Below, in pieces: positions 8,903 through 16,556 of a stretch of DNA of 64,000 bases. Under the pieces are notes generated by a model. That model had not been told where the DNA came from, made no database searches, and saw only the letters and a list, made by a program, of their open reading frames with translations. The DNA lies in the NCBI RefSeq assembly GCF_021431965.1, contig NZ_CP090370.1, forward strand, positions 2,170,001-2,234,000, in the 5' to 3' direction. The stretch comes from Erythrobacter sp. SDW2. Lineage in GTDB: Bacteria; Pseudomonadota; Alphaproteobacteria; Sphingomonadales; Sphingomonadaceae. The position numbers were made by a program, and so were the translations under genes. The number at the start of each line of letters is the position of its first letter. The first letter of the stretch is position 1.

Positions 8903-9919
8903 TCACCCCATCGGGTAAGGGATTTCCTTGGTGACCTTGTGGATCGCCTTCATCGTATCGGGACCGAGCTCCAGATCGGCCGCTGCGAGGATCGGGGCAA
9001 GCTGGTCGAAGCTCGACACTCCGACGATGGTCGAAGCGACGAAATCGTGCTGTTTCGACCAGGCAACTGCCATGGTCACCGGATCGAGGCCGGCCTCCGC
9101 CGCGATGGCCATGAAGCGCTCGGTCGACGCCAGCGAGCGTTCGTTGACGAAGCGCTGCCCCATCGCCGCCTGGCGCCCTTCCATCCCGAGATAGCGGCTG
9201 AAACGCGCGCCCTCGGGTCGCGCGCCGCCCTGGTATTTGCCCGACAGCACCCCGCCCGCAATCGGCGAATAGGGGATCAGGCTGACCCCTTCCTTGCGGC
9301 AGACCTGCGCCAGCTCGTCCTCGAACCGGCGGTTGTTCATGCTGAAATTGTTCTGGATCGTCTGGTAGCGCGCGACGCCCAGCCGCTCCGACGCGGCGAG
9401 GGACTTCATCAGGCCCCAGCTGGTCTCGTTCGAGCAGCCGGAGATGCGGATCTTGCCCTCGCGCACCAGCTCGTCGAGCACTTCCATCGTCTCTTCATAG
9501 GGGGTGTCGTGGTCGGGCCAGTGGGTCTGGTAGAGGTCGATATAATCGGTCTGCAGCCGCGTGAGGCTTTCCTCGATCGCGGTGCGGATGTTGCGTCGGT
9601 CGAGCGCGGTCATGCCCGAACGCTTGGGGCTGCGGAACCAGACATGGCTGGGTCCGCTGACCTTGGTCGCAAGGATGATGGCATCGCGCGGCTTGGTCTT
9701 GAGCCAGCGTCCGACAATGTCTTCGGTCCGGCCAACCCATTTCGCGTCAGGCGGCACGGGATAGCCCTCCGCGGTGTCGTAGAAATCGATCCCGGCATCG
9801 AAGCAGGCGTCAAGGACGCGGAAGGCCTCGGCTTCGTCGGTCTGACTGCCGAAGGTCATAGTCCCCATGCAGATATCGGACACGACGATGGCCGACCGAC
9901 CCAGACGCTTGTGCTGCAC
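8903..9919 (-). CDS. Aldo/keto reductase
   Basis: A 338-residue (alpha/beta)8-barrel NAD(P)H-dependent oxidoreductase of the bacterial AKR type. The catalytic tetrad can be placed: Asp48 and Tyr53 in FYDTAEGY, Lys in LATKVSG, and His in YQTHWPD. C-terminal SSFDQL and VAWSKQ segments match the cofactor-binding end of AKRs. The start is GTG with GGAGAAG a few bases upstream. The substrate cannot be predicted from sequence. It lies 24 bases downstream of the polyprenyl synthase gene on the same strand, so co-transcription is possible without an obvious functional link. Confidence 0.93.
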   Translation of the reverse strand: MQHKRLGRSAIVVSDICMGTMTFGSQTDEAEAFRVLDACFDAGIDFYDTAEGYPVPPDAKWVGRTEDIVGRWLKTKPRDAIILATKVSGPSHVWFRSPKRSGMTALDRRNIRTAIEESLTRLQTDYIDLYQTHWPDHDTPYEETMEVLDELVREGKIRISGCSNETSWGLMKSLAASERLGVARYQTIQNNFSMNNRRFEDELAQVCRKEGVSLIPYSPIAGGVLSGKYQGGARPEGARFSRYLGMEGRQAAMGQRFVNERSLASTERFMAIAAEAGLDPVTMAVAWSKQHDFVASTIVGVSSFDQLAPILAAADLELGPDTMKAIHKVTKEIPYPMG

Positions 9920-9943
9920 GTGCTTCTCCAGATTTGGGTTGTG

Positions 9944-10966
9944 TCAGTAGCCCCGCGCGACCGCGAACATGGCGGCTTCGGCCATGGCCTGACGCGCCTT
10001 GCCGTCCGGGAAGATCGATATCGCATCGATCGCCCGCTGCGCGAAATGGCGCGCACGGGCCCGCGTATCCTCGACCGCATTGTGCCGCCCGATCAGGGCG
10101 ATGGCATGTGCCAGGTCCTGGTCCGACGAGCGATGCCCCATGATCGCAGCCTTCCAGAAGCTGCGCTCTTCCTCGCTGCCCCGCGCATAGGCGAGGATCA
10201 CCGGCAGGGTCATCTTGCCTTCACGGAAGTCGTCGCCCTGGTCCTTGCCCATCTGCGCCGCATCGGAATCGTAGTCGATGGCGTCATCGACCAGTTGGAA
10301 GGCCACGCCGAGATTGCGGCCATAGTCGTCAAGCGCCCGCTCCTGCCGGTCGTCACATTCGGCAACCACAGCCGCGATCCGGCTGGCGGCAGCAAACAAT
10401 GCCGCAGTCTTGGCCCCGATGATTTCGAGATAGCGATCCTCGCTGGTCTCGATCTTGCGCTGGGCACTGAGCTGCGCGACCTCGCCTTCGGCAATCACGG
10501 CGCTGGCGTTGGAGAGGATCTTCAGGACCTTGAGGCTGCCGTCCTCGGTCATCAGTTCGAACGCGCGGCTGAACAGGAAATCGCCCACCAGCACGGTTGC
10601 CGGATTGCCATAGATGATATTGGCCGCTGCCTTGCCCCGGCGCATTTCGGAGCCGTCGACAACATCATCATGCAACAGTGTCGCGGTGTGAATGAACTCG
10701 ACCGCGGCGGCGAGCTTGTGATGCCGCGTGCCCTGATAGCCGACCAGCTCCGCGCCGGCGAGCGTCAGCATCGGCCGCAACCGCTTGCCGCCGCCAGAGA
10801 TGAGGTGACCCGCCAGTGCCGGGATCAGCGGGATTTCGCTTTGCATGCGGTCGAGGATGACGCTGTTGACCGAGTTCATCCCCGATGCCGTCAATTGCAG
10901 CATCGGTTCGAGGGTTGGTGCAGGCTCTTCGTCCCGCCGCTTCAAAGGGATAATATCGGCGCTCAT
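9944..10966 (-). CDS. Trans-polyprenyl diphosphate synthase (octaprenyl/decaprenyl type)
   Basis: A 340-residue all-helical prenyltransferase. It condenses isopentenyl diphosphate onto an allylic diphosphate to make the long polyprenyl chain for the ubiquinone tail. The first aspartate-rich motif is LLHDDVVD followed by RRGK, and the second is LVDDAIDYD. GGGKRLRP provides the substrate-binding Lys-Arg site. The track allows an earlier start, but the ATG at 10966 (MSADIIPLKRRD) follows AAGGG by 9 bases and gives the usual family N-terminus. It is divergent from the chorismate mutase gene, with 91 bases between. Chain length is not predictable with certainty. Confidence 0.93.
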   Translation of the reverse strand: MSADIIPLKRRDEEPAPTLEPMLQLTASGMNSVNSVILDRMQSEIPLIPALAGHLISGGGKRLRPMLTLAGAELVGYQGTRHHKLAAAVEFIHTATLLHDDVVDGSEMRRGKAAANIIYGNPATVLVGDFLFSRAFELMTEDGSLKVLKILSNASAVIAEGEVAQLSAQRKIETSEDRYLEIIGAKTAALFAAASRIAAVVAECDDRQERALDDYGRNLGVAFQLVDDAIDYDSDAAQMGKDQGDDFREGKMTLPVILAYARGSEEERSFWKAAIMGHRSSDQDLAHAIALIGRHNAVEDTRARARHFAQRAIDAISIFPDGKARQAMAEAAMFAVARGY

Positions 10967-11057
10967 AGCAGCTATCCCTTGGCCCCCGCCCAACCGCTTG
11001 GCAAGACGGCATTTGGTGCTAGCCTTTGCGTTCTTTGCGAGCGGGACAGAAACTGAC

Positions 11058-11357
11058 GTGACCGACAATTCGAATGAAGACCCGGTACTGGCGGGCTATC
11101 GCCGCTCGATCGACAATATCGACGCGGCGCTGATCCATATGCTGGCAGAACGGTTCCGTATTACCCAGGCCGTGGGGGCCTACAAGGCGACCGCAGCCCT
11201 GCCTCCGGCCGATCCCGACCGGGAGAAGCGCCAGGTTGCACGCCTTCGCAAACTTGCCGAAGAGGCGCATCTCGATCCCGAATTCTCGGAGAAGTTCCTG
11301 CGCTTCATCATTGACGAGGTGATCCGCCACCACGAGCGGGCGCGCAACGGAAGCTAG
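11058..11357 (+). CDS. Chorismate mutase (AroQ type)
   Basis: A 99-residue AroQ-class chorismate mutase, which converts chorismate to prephenate in phenylalanine and tyrosine synthesis. It has the three-helix pattern with LAGYRRSIDNIDAALIHMLAERFRI at the start of helix 1, VGAYKA next, and DPDREKRQVARLRKLAEEA, PEFSEKFLRFIIDEVIRHHE for the later helices. Conserved residues include R, K (VGAYK) and the final I-x-x-E. A GTG at 11058 is the only sensible start because no in-frame ATG precedes the domain. The nearest upstream ribosome site is weak. It stands alone, divergent from the polyprenyl synthase. Confidence 0.9.
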   Translation: MTDNSNEDPVLAGYRRSIDNIDAALIHMLAERFRITQAVGAYKATAALPPADPDREKRQVARLRKLAEEAHLDPEFSEKFLRFIIDEVIRHHERARNGS

Positions 11358-11510
11358 CGCCGAGCCGGGTGTCGATAAACCATTTTCCTACACCGGTCGC
11401 GGACTGTAAAGTTCGCGGTGGTTTGTTGAAATCGTTAGTCGCAAATTCCCGTACCCGTCCCATTGCACTGTTGGGTTTTGGTGTGGACTTTGAGTGAACT
11501 TTCGGGTTGC

Positions 11511-12983
11511 CTATTGCACCCCATAACGCGGCAGGATCAGGCGCACGAGCAATCCGCCAAGGTCTTCGCTTTCGTCGAGTTCGACTGTGCCGCCATAGAT
11601 TTCCGCTACATCGCGCACGATGGCGAGCCCTAATCCCGTTCCGGGCTTGCCCGTATCGAGCCGCGCCCCGCGATCGAAGATGCGCTCGCGCTCCTTCTCG
11701 GGAATGCCCATCCCGTCATCCTCGATCCAGATGACGCATTGGGGCGCCTCCGGCTTGGTATCGATCGTTACGAACACACTTCCACCGCCATATTTGGCAG
11801 CGTTCTCGATCAGATTGCCGAGAATTTCGTCGAGGTCTTGCCGTTCGATACCCACGACGGCATCCTTGTTGCCGTCAAGGTCGAAGCGGGTATCGCCATA
11901 TATCCGCGTGACCGCGCGCAGCACCGATTCCGCGCTTGGCCAGACCTCCGCCCGGGCGAGACCGGTCGAACGACGACCCACAGCCCGGGCCCGGGCCAGG
12001 TGGTGCTCGACATGGCGCTGCATCGTCTTGGTCTCGCGGAACACCAGTTCAGCCAGCTTGGGATCCTTGGCGGTCGCGGCATTGGTCAGCACCGTCAGCG
12101 GTGTCTTTAGCGCATGGGCAAGGTTGCCGGCATGGGTGCGGGCCTCTTCTGCCTGGCGCTCCGAATGTTCCAGCAAGGAGTTGAGTTCCTCGACCAGCGG
12201 CTGGACTTCCAGCGGAAGGGGATCGGTTACACGGTTCCTGCCAGTCGTCCGGATGCGCTGGATCGCCAGCCGGACCCGCCGCAGCGGACGCAGGCCATAG
12301 TAGCTCTGCAGCGCGGCCAGCATCAGCAGGCCCAGCGCCAGCACTACGAAGCTCCAGAACAGAATCGACTGGATGCGCCTGATCTGGGCGTCGAGCTCGC
12401 CGCGCGCCGATGCAACCGTGAAAGTCCAGCGGACATCGCTGCCGGGCAGGATCACGGTCCGCTCGACCACCCGCAGCGGTTCATCGGCGAACTGGTTGCT
12501 GTTGTAGAAATGCGGCTCGTCGTCGATATGGTCGCCCTGCACCGCCAGGCTGCGGTCCCACAGGCTCCGACTGGGGAACGACTCCCTCCCTTCGCCGCTG
12601 ATCTGCCAATAGACGCCACTGTTCGGTTCAAGAAAGCGCTGGTCGCCCAACGGGCGATAAAGCTGCACGTCGCCCCAGTTGTCGATCTCTGCCGAGGAAA
12701 GCAGCGCGGTCTGCACATACTCCAGCTGTTCGTCGAAATTCCGCTCGACGAGGTTGGTCAGCGTCCGGTTTAGCGCGATGCCGCCACCCAGCAGCAGGAC
12801 GAAGATCCACGCCGCCGAAATCAGCATCATGCGGCGCGAAAGGCTTCCCGTATGGGGTACCTGTTGCTCCTCGGCACCCGGCCGCGCAGGTTCCTCGGCC
12901 TGCGCCGAAGGACCTCCCGCCGGTCCTGCCTGATCAGGCGCGGGGGACGTCGGCGGGGTCGTCGAGGCTGTAACCGAGGCCAC
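11511..12983 (-). CDS. Membrane sensor histidine kinase (PhoQ/FeuQ-like)
   Basis: A 490-residue two-component sensor. It has a Pro/Ala-rich cytoplasmic N-terminus of about 50 residues, a first membrane segment (MMLISAAWIFVLLLGGGIAL), a periplasmic domain of about 150 residues, a second membrane segment (FWSFVVLALGLLMLAAL), a HAMP-like linker, the H-box AHALKTPLTVL, the N-box NLIENAAKYG, and G-boxes EDDGMGIP and GTGLGL. The non-HELRTP H-box with Ala-Leu-Lys is typical of PhoQ/FeuQ relatives. The start at 12983 overlaps the response regulator gene by 50 bases, implying translational coupling. An alternative start at Met52 would drop the Pro-rich tail. The signal is unknown. Confidence 0.92.
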   Translation of the reverse strand: MASVTASTTPPTSPAPDQAGPAGGPSAQAEEPARPGAEEQQVPHTGSLSRRMMLISAAWIFVLLLGGGIALNRTLTNLVERNFDEQLEYVQTALLSSAEIDNWGDVQLYRPLGDQRFLEPNSGVYWQISGEGRESFPSRSLWDRSLAVQGDHIDDEPHFYNSNQFADEPLRVVERTVILPGSDVRWTFTVASARGELDAQIRRIQSILFWSFVVLALGLLMLAALQSYYGLRPLRRVRLAIQRIRTTGRNRVTDPLPLEVQPLVEELNSLLEHSERQAEEARTHAGNLAHALKTPLTVLTNAATAKDPKLAELVFRETKTMQRHVEHHLARARAVGRRSTGLARAEVWPSAESVLRAVTRIYGDTRFDLDGNKDAVVGIERQDLDEILGNLIENAAKYGGGSVFVTIDTKPEAPQCVIWIEDDGMGIPEKERERIFDRGARLDTGKPGTGLGLAIVRDVAEIYGGTVELDESEDLGGLLVRLILPRYGVQ

Positions 12984-13611
12984 GGATCGTCGTTATCACA
13001 TCGGCACCCAGCTTCTTGCGGATGCGCGTTACAAAGACCTCGATCGTGTTCGAATCGCGGTCGAAATCCTGATCGTAGATATGCTCGATCAGTTCGGTCC
13101 GGCTGACCACCTTGCCCTTGTGGTGCATGAGATAGCTCAGCAGCTTGTATTCCTGTGCCGTCAGCTTGACCGGCTCGCCGCCCAGCGAAACGCGGCCCGA
13201 ACGGGTGTCCAGCCGGACATCGCCGGCGGTCAGCTCGCTGGAGGTATTGCCCGAGGCGCGACGGATGAGGGCGCGCAGGCGGGCGATCAGCTCTTCGGTC
13301 TGGAACGGCTTGGCAAGGTAGTCATCCGCACCAGCGTCGAGACCGGCGACCTTGTCGCTCCAGCTGTCGCGCGCGGTCAGGACCAGCACCGGGAAAGTCC
13401 GGCCTTCCTTGCGCCACATGCCCAAGACGGTCAGGCCATCGATCTCCGGCAGGCCGAGATCGAGAATTACCGCGTCATAGTCCTCGGTCGAGCCCATGAA
13501 ATGGCCGTCTTCGCCATCGGTCGACAGATCGACCGCATAGCCATTCTGTTCCAGCGTGTTCTTGAGCTGCTGGCCGAGGGTCGGTTCGTCCTCGACAATC
13601 AGGATGCGCAT
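12934..13611 (-). CDS. OmpR/PhoP-family response regulator
   Basis: A 225-residue response regulator: an N-terminal receiver with acidic pocket VEDE (7-9), phosphoacceptor Asp in VILDLGLPEIDG, the LTARD Thr and the KPF Lys. A C-terminal winged-helix follows, with LTAQEYKLLSYLMHHKGKVVSR and the recognition helix region NTIEVFVTRIRKKLG ending IRGLGYSL. It is the cognate partner of the overlapping downstream sensor kinase. The PhoP/FeuP resemblance is by domain style and gene pairing, and targets are not known. Confidence 0.95.
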   Translation of the reverse strand: MRILIVEDEPTLGQQLKNTLEQNGYAVDLSTDGEDGHFMGSTEDYDAVILDLGLPEIDGLTVLGMWRKEGRTFPVLVLTARDSWSDKVAGLDAGADDYLAKPFQTEELIARLRALIRRASGNTSSELTAGDVRLDTRSGRVSLGGEPVKLTAQEYKLLSYLMHHKGKVVSRTELIEHIYDQDFDRDSNTIEVFVTRIRKKLGADVITTIRGLGYSLDDPADVPRA

Positions 13612-13705
13612 GGTGTTCAGGTCCCCTGAAGTTCTTAGGCGAAGCGTATTGGCGGCAAAGGCGTTCCCGCGTCAACATGAACAGGAACGCTACACCCGGT
13701 TACCG

Positions 13706-14005
13706 CTAGCCCGTTCGGCGCAGGACCCTGCCGGTGCGGGCATCGACATCGACGAACATCACCCGCCCGTTCTTGATGAACTTGAGACGATAGGCCATCG
13801 CCGCCGAGTCATAGGCAGGGCCGAGATATTCGGCATCGCCCATGGTCGGCAGCACGCGCCGCTCGATCTCGCGCAGCGACAACACATTGCCGGCGCGCAT
13901 CTCCTTGCGCGCCGCACCTTGCGGATTGTCTTGCGCCTGCGCTGCGGCAGGAACGGCAAGGCCGGTACTTGCCACGGCAATTGCGATAAGGACCTGCTTC
14001 ATCAT
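13706..14005 (-). CDS. Exported PepSY-domain protein
   Basis: A 99-residue protein with a clear Sec signal peptide (MKQVLIAIAVASTGLAVPAAAQAQ, cleaved after AQA). The mature part has the PepSY pattern: a helical SLREIERRVLP, then AYRLKFIKNGRVMFVDVDARTGRVLR. It sits 94 bases upstream of the response regulator on the same strand. Small PepSY proteins beside PhoP/PhoQ-like systems are common and may modulate the sensor or be part of its regulon. That role is inference here. Confidence 0.88.
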   Translation of the reverse strand: MMKQVLIAIAVASTGLAVPAAAQAQDNPQGAARKEMRAGNVLSLREIERRVLPTMGDAEYLGPAYDSAAMAYRLKFIKNGRVMFVDVDARTGRVLRRTG

Positions 14006-14081
14006 GCCACCATGCCTAACCCCGATGCATTGAACAACCGGTGAATATGAACGGCGCGCGGTGTTCAGGCGGTGCTGGCGC

Positions 14082-14816
14082 CTAGCGCACCATCTCGTAG
14101 GTCAGCTGGATGCTCACCCCGGTTTCGACCATACCCGGCTCGATCGGAGCAACATCGGCGGCCGCCTCGGCAACGGCCTTGTAGGCCGTCCCGCGATCCA
14201 TCGGCGCGGCCTCGACCATGATGTTCTCGCTCACCTGTAGCAGGCGGACATCGGCATAGCCCGCCGCCCGGGCGTACTCCTTCGCCTGTGCGAGACCGCG
14301 GGCCATCGCGCGCTTGCGGGCTTCGGCCTTGGCCGCAGTATCGTCGGAGATCGAGAAGTTCGGCCCGTAGACATTGGTCGCTCCGGCCGAAACCAGTGCA
14401 TCGAGCACTTCGCCGGTCCGCTTGATGTCGCGCAGATTGATGCTGATCTGGTTGCTGGCCTGGTAGCCGCGGAACACCGCCCGACCGCTTTGTCCGTCGT
14501 AGTCGTACTGCGGGTTGAGGCTGATCCGTGCGGTCTGGATGTCGCGCGGCTCGATGCCCAGTTTCTTCACCAGATCGACAACGCGCTGCATCTCGGCCGA
14601 GTTCTGGCGCAGCGCCTCCGAAGCTGTCGGCGCGGTGGTTTCTACCCCGGCCGAGATCGTCGCGACGTCGGGCTCGACCTTGACCTGCTCGTAGACGCCA
14701 AGCTCGATCACGGGATTTGTCGCAGCGATGTTGACCTGCGCCGCCTGCGCAGGGGCCAGCGGCAAGGTAGCGGCACCAAGGGCCAGAACTGCGGGAGCAA
14801 GAGTGCGAATGGTCAT
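14082..14816 (-). CDS. Periplasmic SIMPL-domain (DUF541) protein
   Basis: A 244-residue exported protein with a signal peptide (MTIRTLAPAVLALGAATLPLAPAQA) and a SIMPL/DUF541 domain. Visible family features are VEPDVATISAGVET, IQTARISLNPQYDYD, GYQASNQISINLRD and AKAEARKRAMARGLAQAKEYA, followed by a LTYEMVR C-terminus. The start at 14816 has GGAG 8 bases upstream. The in-frame ORF continues further upstream but overlaps the divergent amidohydrolase gene and looks non-coding there. SIMPL proteins are periplasmic or membrane-associated, and their biochemical role is mostly unknown. Confidence 0.92.
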   Translation of the reverse strand: MTIRTLAPAVLALGAATLPLAPAQAAQVNIAATNPVIELGVYEQVKVEPDVATISAGVETTAPTASEALRQNSAEMQRVVDLVKKLGIEPRDIQTARISLNPQYDYDGQSGRAVFRGYQASNQISINLRDIKRTGEVLDALVSAGATNVYGPNFSISDDTAAKAEARKRAMARGLAQAKEYARAAGYADVRLLQVSENIMVEAAPMDRGTAYKAVAEAAADVAPIEPGMVETGVSIQLTYEMVR

Positions 14817-14940
14817 GACAATATCTCCTTTGCGTTGGCGCTTTCCGCTTGTCACGGTGAAGCGCGGATGAACTGCAGCATCGCGCTTCCACTTGCCATT
14901 CCAGCGGGCTAGGCCATGTGGATCTAAAAGGGGAGTTGGC

Positions 14941-16506
14941 ATGCGTTTGTTCCGAACCGTTTTGATGGCGCTCGCTGCACTGTGGGCCGCGCCGCTGCTT
15001 GCGCAAGGAATGGAACGGGTGCCGGATCGCCCCGGCGGCGAAGGCGAAGGGCCGTACGCGACGCTGCTGATCAAGGGCGCGAACCTGATCGACGGTACGG
15101 GCGCGCCACCGGAGGGGCCGGTCGACATCCTCGTCCAGGGTAATACCATCGCCCGCATTGCCCGCGGCGGGAGCAATATGACGGCGGATCGGGTCATAGA
15201 CGCCAGCGGAATGTGGGTGCTGCCCGGCTTCGTCGACGTACATGGCCACAATGGCGATCCGGACAAGGCCCCGCAGCCTTCCTACGGCTTCAAGCTGTGG
15301 CTGGCCCATGGGGTGACGACCGTCCGCGGTGTCGGCTTCGGCTGGGGCTCGAACGATCCCTCGATCGACCTCAAGCGCCGTAGCGAGGCCAACACCATCA
15401 CCGCCCCGCGCCTGTTCGCTTATGCCGTTCCGGGCGATGTCTGGCCCAATGGCAATGTCACGACGCCCGAACAGGGCCGCGCCTGGGCGCGCTGGGCCAA
15501 GGCCAATGGCTACGACGGGATCAAGTTCTTCAACAGCGAGGACGCGGCCACGCTCGCAGCCATCCTCGACGAAGCGGAGAAGATCGGCCTCGGCAGCGTG
15601 GCTCACCTCGGCCAGCGCGGTTCGGGACAGATCAACGCGCGCAAGGCGATCGAACTGGGCCTCGACGGCGTGACCCACTTCTACGGCCATTTCGAAAGCC
15701 TGCTCGATGGCCGACAGGTCCCCGACTACCCGCCCGACTACAACTACCTCGACGAGCAATCGCGCTTCGCCACTGTCGCGCGGCTTGAGGCTCAGGCCGT
15801 GGAGCCGGGCAGCACGAAATGGAACGAATATGTCGATTTCCTGGTGAAAAGCGGCGTGACGCTGAATCCCACGTTCAACATCTACTCTGCCAGCCGCGAC
15901 GTGATGCGGGCGCGTACGCTTGAGTGGCACGACAGGTACACGCTGCCTTCGCTGATGGCCTTCTACGAGCCCAGCCTGACCAACCACGGCAGCTACTATC
16001 ACGACTGGTCGAGTGAGGACGAGGCGGCGTGGAAGCGGTTCTACGCCAAGTGGTTCGCCCTGATGCGCGACTTCAAGGACAAGGGCGGCGTCATCACCGC
16101 GGGGTCCGATCCCGGCTACATCTACCAGACCTGGGGCTTCGCCTACATCGCAGAGCTGGAAATGCTGCGCGAGGCGGGTCTCACACCGATGGAAGTGATC
16201 CAGGCCGCGACCCTCAACGGCGCGCGCGAGATCTATCGCTCCAAGGGCACCGAGCCGCCGTTCGGCAGCATTCGCGAAGGCAAGCTGGCCGACATGGTGA
16301 TTGTGCCTGGCAATCCGCTGGAGAACCTCAAGGTGCTCTACGGCACCGGGCACAAGCGGCTCGACCGCGAGAGCAATACGATCGAAGTGGTCGGTGGGGT
16401 GCGCTGGACGATCAAGGACGGCATCGTCTACGACGCGCCCAAGCTGCTCGAGGATGTCGCCCGCATGGTCGAGGAGCAGAAAGCGGCAAAAGCTGAGCAG
16501 CCATAA
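14941..16506 (+). CDS. Secreted amidohydrolase-family metalloenzyme
   Basis: A 521-residue amidohydrolase-superfamily protein with a signal peptide (RLFRTVLMALAALWAAPLLAQG). The metal-binding HGH (101-103) follows the GFVDVHGH strand of the TIM barrel. Later candidate ligands include GLGSVAHLGQRG, LDGVTHFYGHF and the final TAGSDPG Asp. An imidazolonepropionase- or dihydroorotase-like C-terminal barrel half (EMLREAGLTPMEVIQAATLNGA) and the GSIREGKLADMVIV cap complete the fold. The start has AAGGGGAG 6 bases upstream. The substrate is not predictable. It is divergent from the SIMPL gene. Confidence 0.92.
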   Translation: MRLFRTVLMALAALWAAPLLAQGMERVPDRPGGEGEGPYATLLIKGANLIDGTGAPPEGPVDILVQGNTIARIARGGSNMTADRVIDASGMWVLPGFVDVHGHNGDPDKAPQPSYGFKLWLAHGVTTVRGVGFGWGSNDPSIDLKRRSEANTITAPRLFAYAVPGDVWPNGNVTTPEQGRAWARWAKANGYDGIKFFNSEDAATLAAILDEAEKIGLGSVAHLGQRGSGQINARKAIELGLDGVTHFYGHFESLLDGRQVPDYPPDYNYLDEQSRFATVARLEAQAVEPGSTKWNEYVDFLVKSGVTLNPTFNIYSASRDVMRARTLEWHDRYTLPSLMAFYEPSLTNHGSYYHDWSSEDEAAWKRFYAKWFALMRDFKDKGGVITAGSDPGYIYQTWGFAYIAELEMLREAGLTPMEVIQAATLNGAREIYRSKGTEPPFGSIREGKLADMVIVPGNPLENLKVLYGTGHKRLDRESNTIEVVGGVRWTIKDGIVYDAPKLLEDVARMVEEQKAAKAEQP

Positions 16507-16543
16507 CACCCTCTCCCCTTGCGGAGAGAAGCCCCCTCCCCTA
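16507..16543. repeat. Short CT-rich hairpin between the amidohydrolase and ABC-F genes
   Basis: A 6-bp stem CTCTCC/GGAGAG (16511-16516 and 16523-16528) with CCTTGC as loop, followed by CCCCCTCCCC. There is no U-tract, so it is not a convincing terminator. Its CCCTCTCC-TTGC-GGAGAG style resembles the palindromic repeat inside the next gene, and it may be a degenerate copy. Confidence 0.35.
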
Positions 16544-16556
16544 GCTGACGCCGCCT

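Noticed and set aside
14065-16509. Long minus-strand ORF of 814 codons antisense to the amidohydrolase
   Set aside because: It is a shadow frame produced by GC-rich third positions of the real plus-strand gene. Its composition is Arg/Ala/His-rich and no family motif is present. The SIMPL gene near its end is a different frame.
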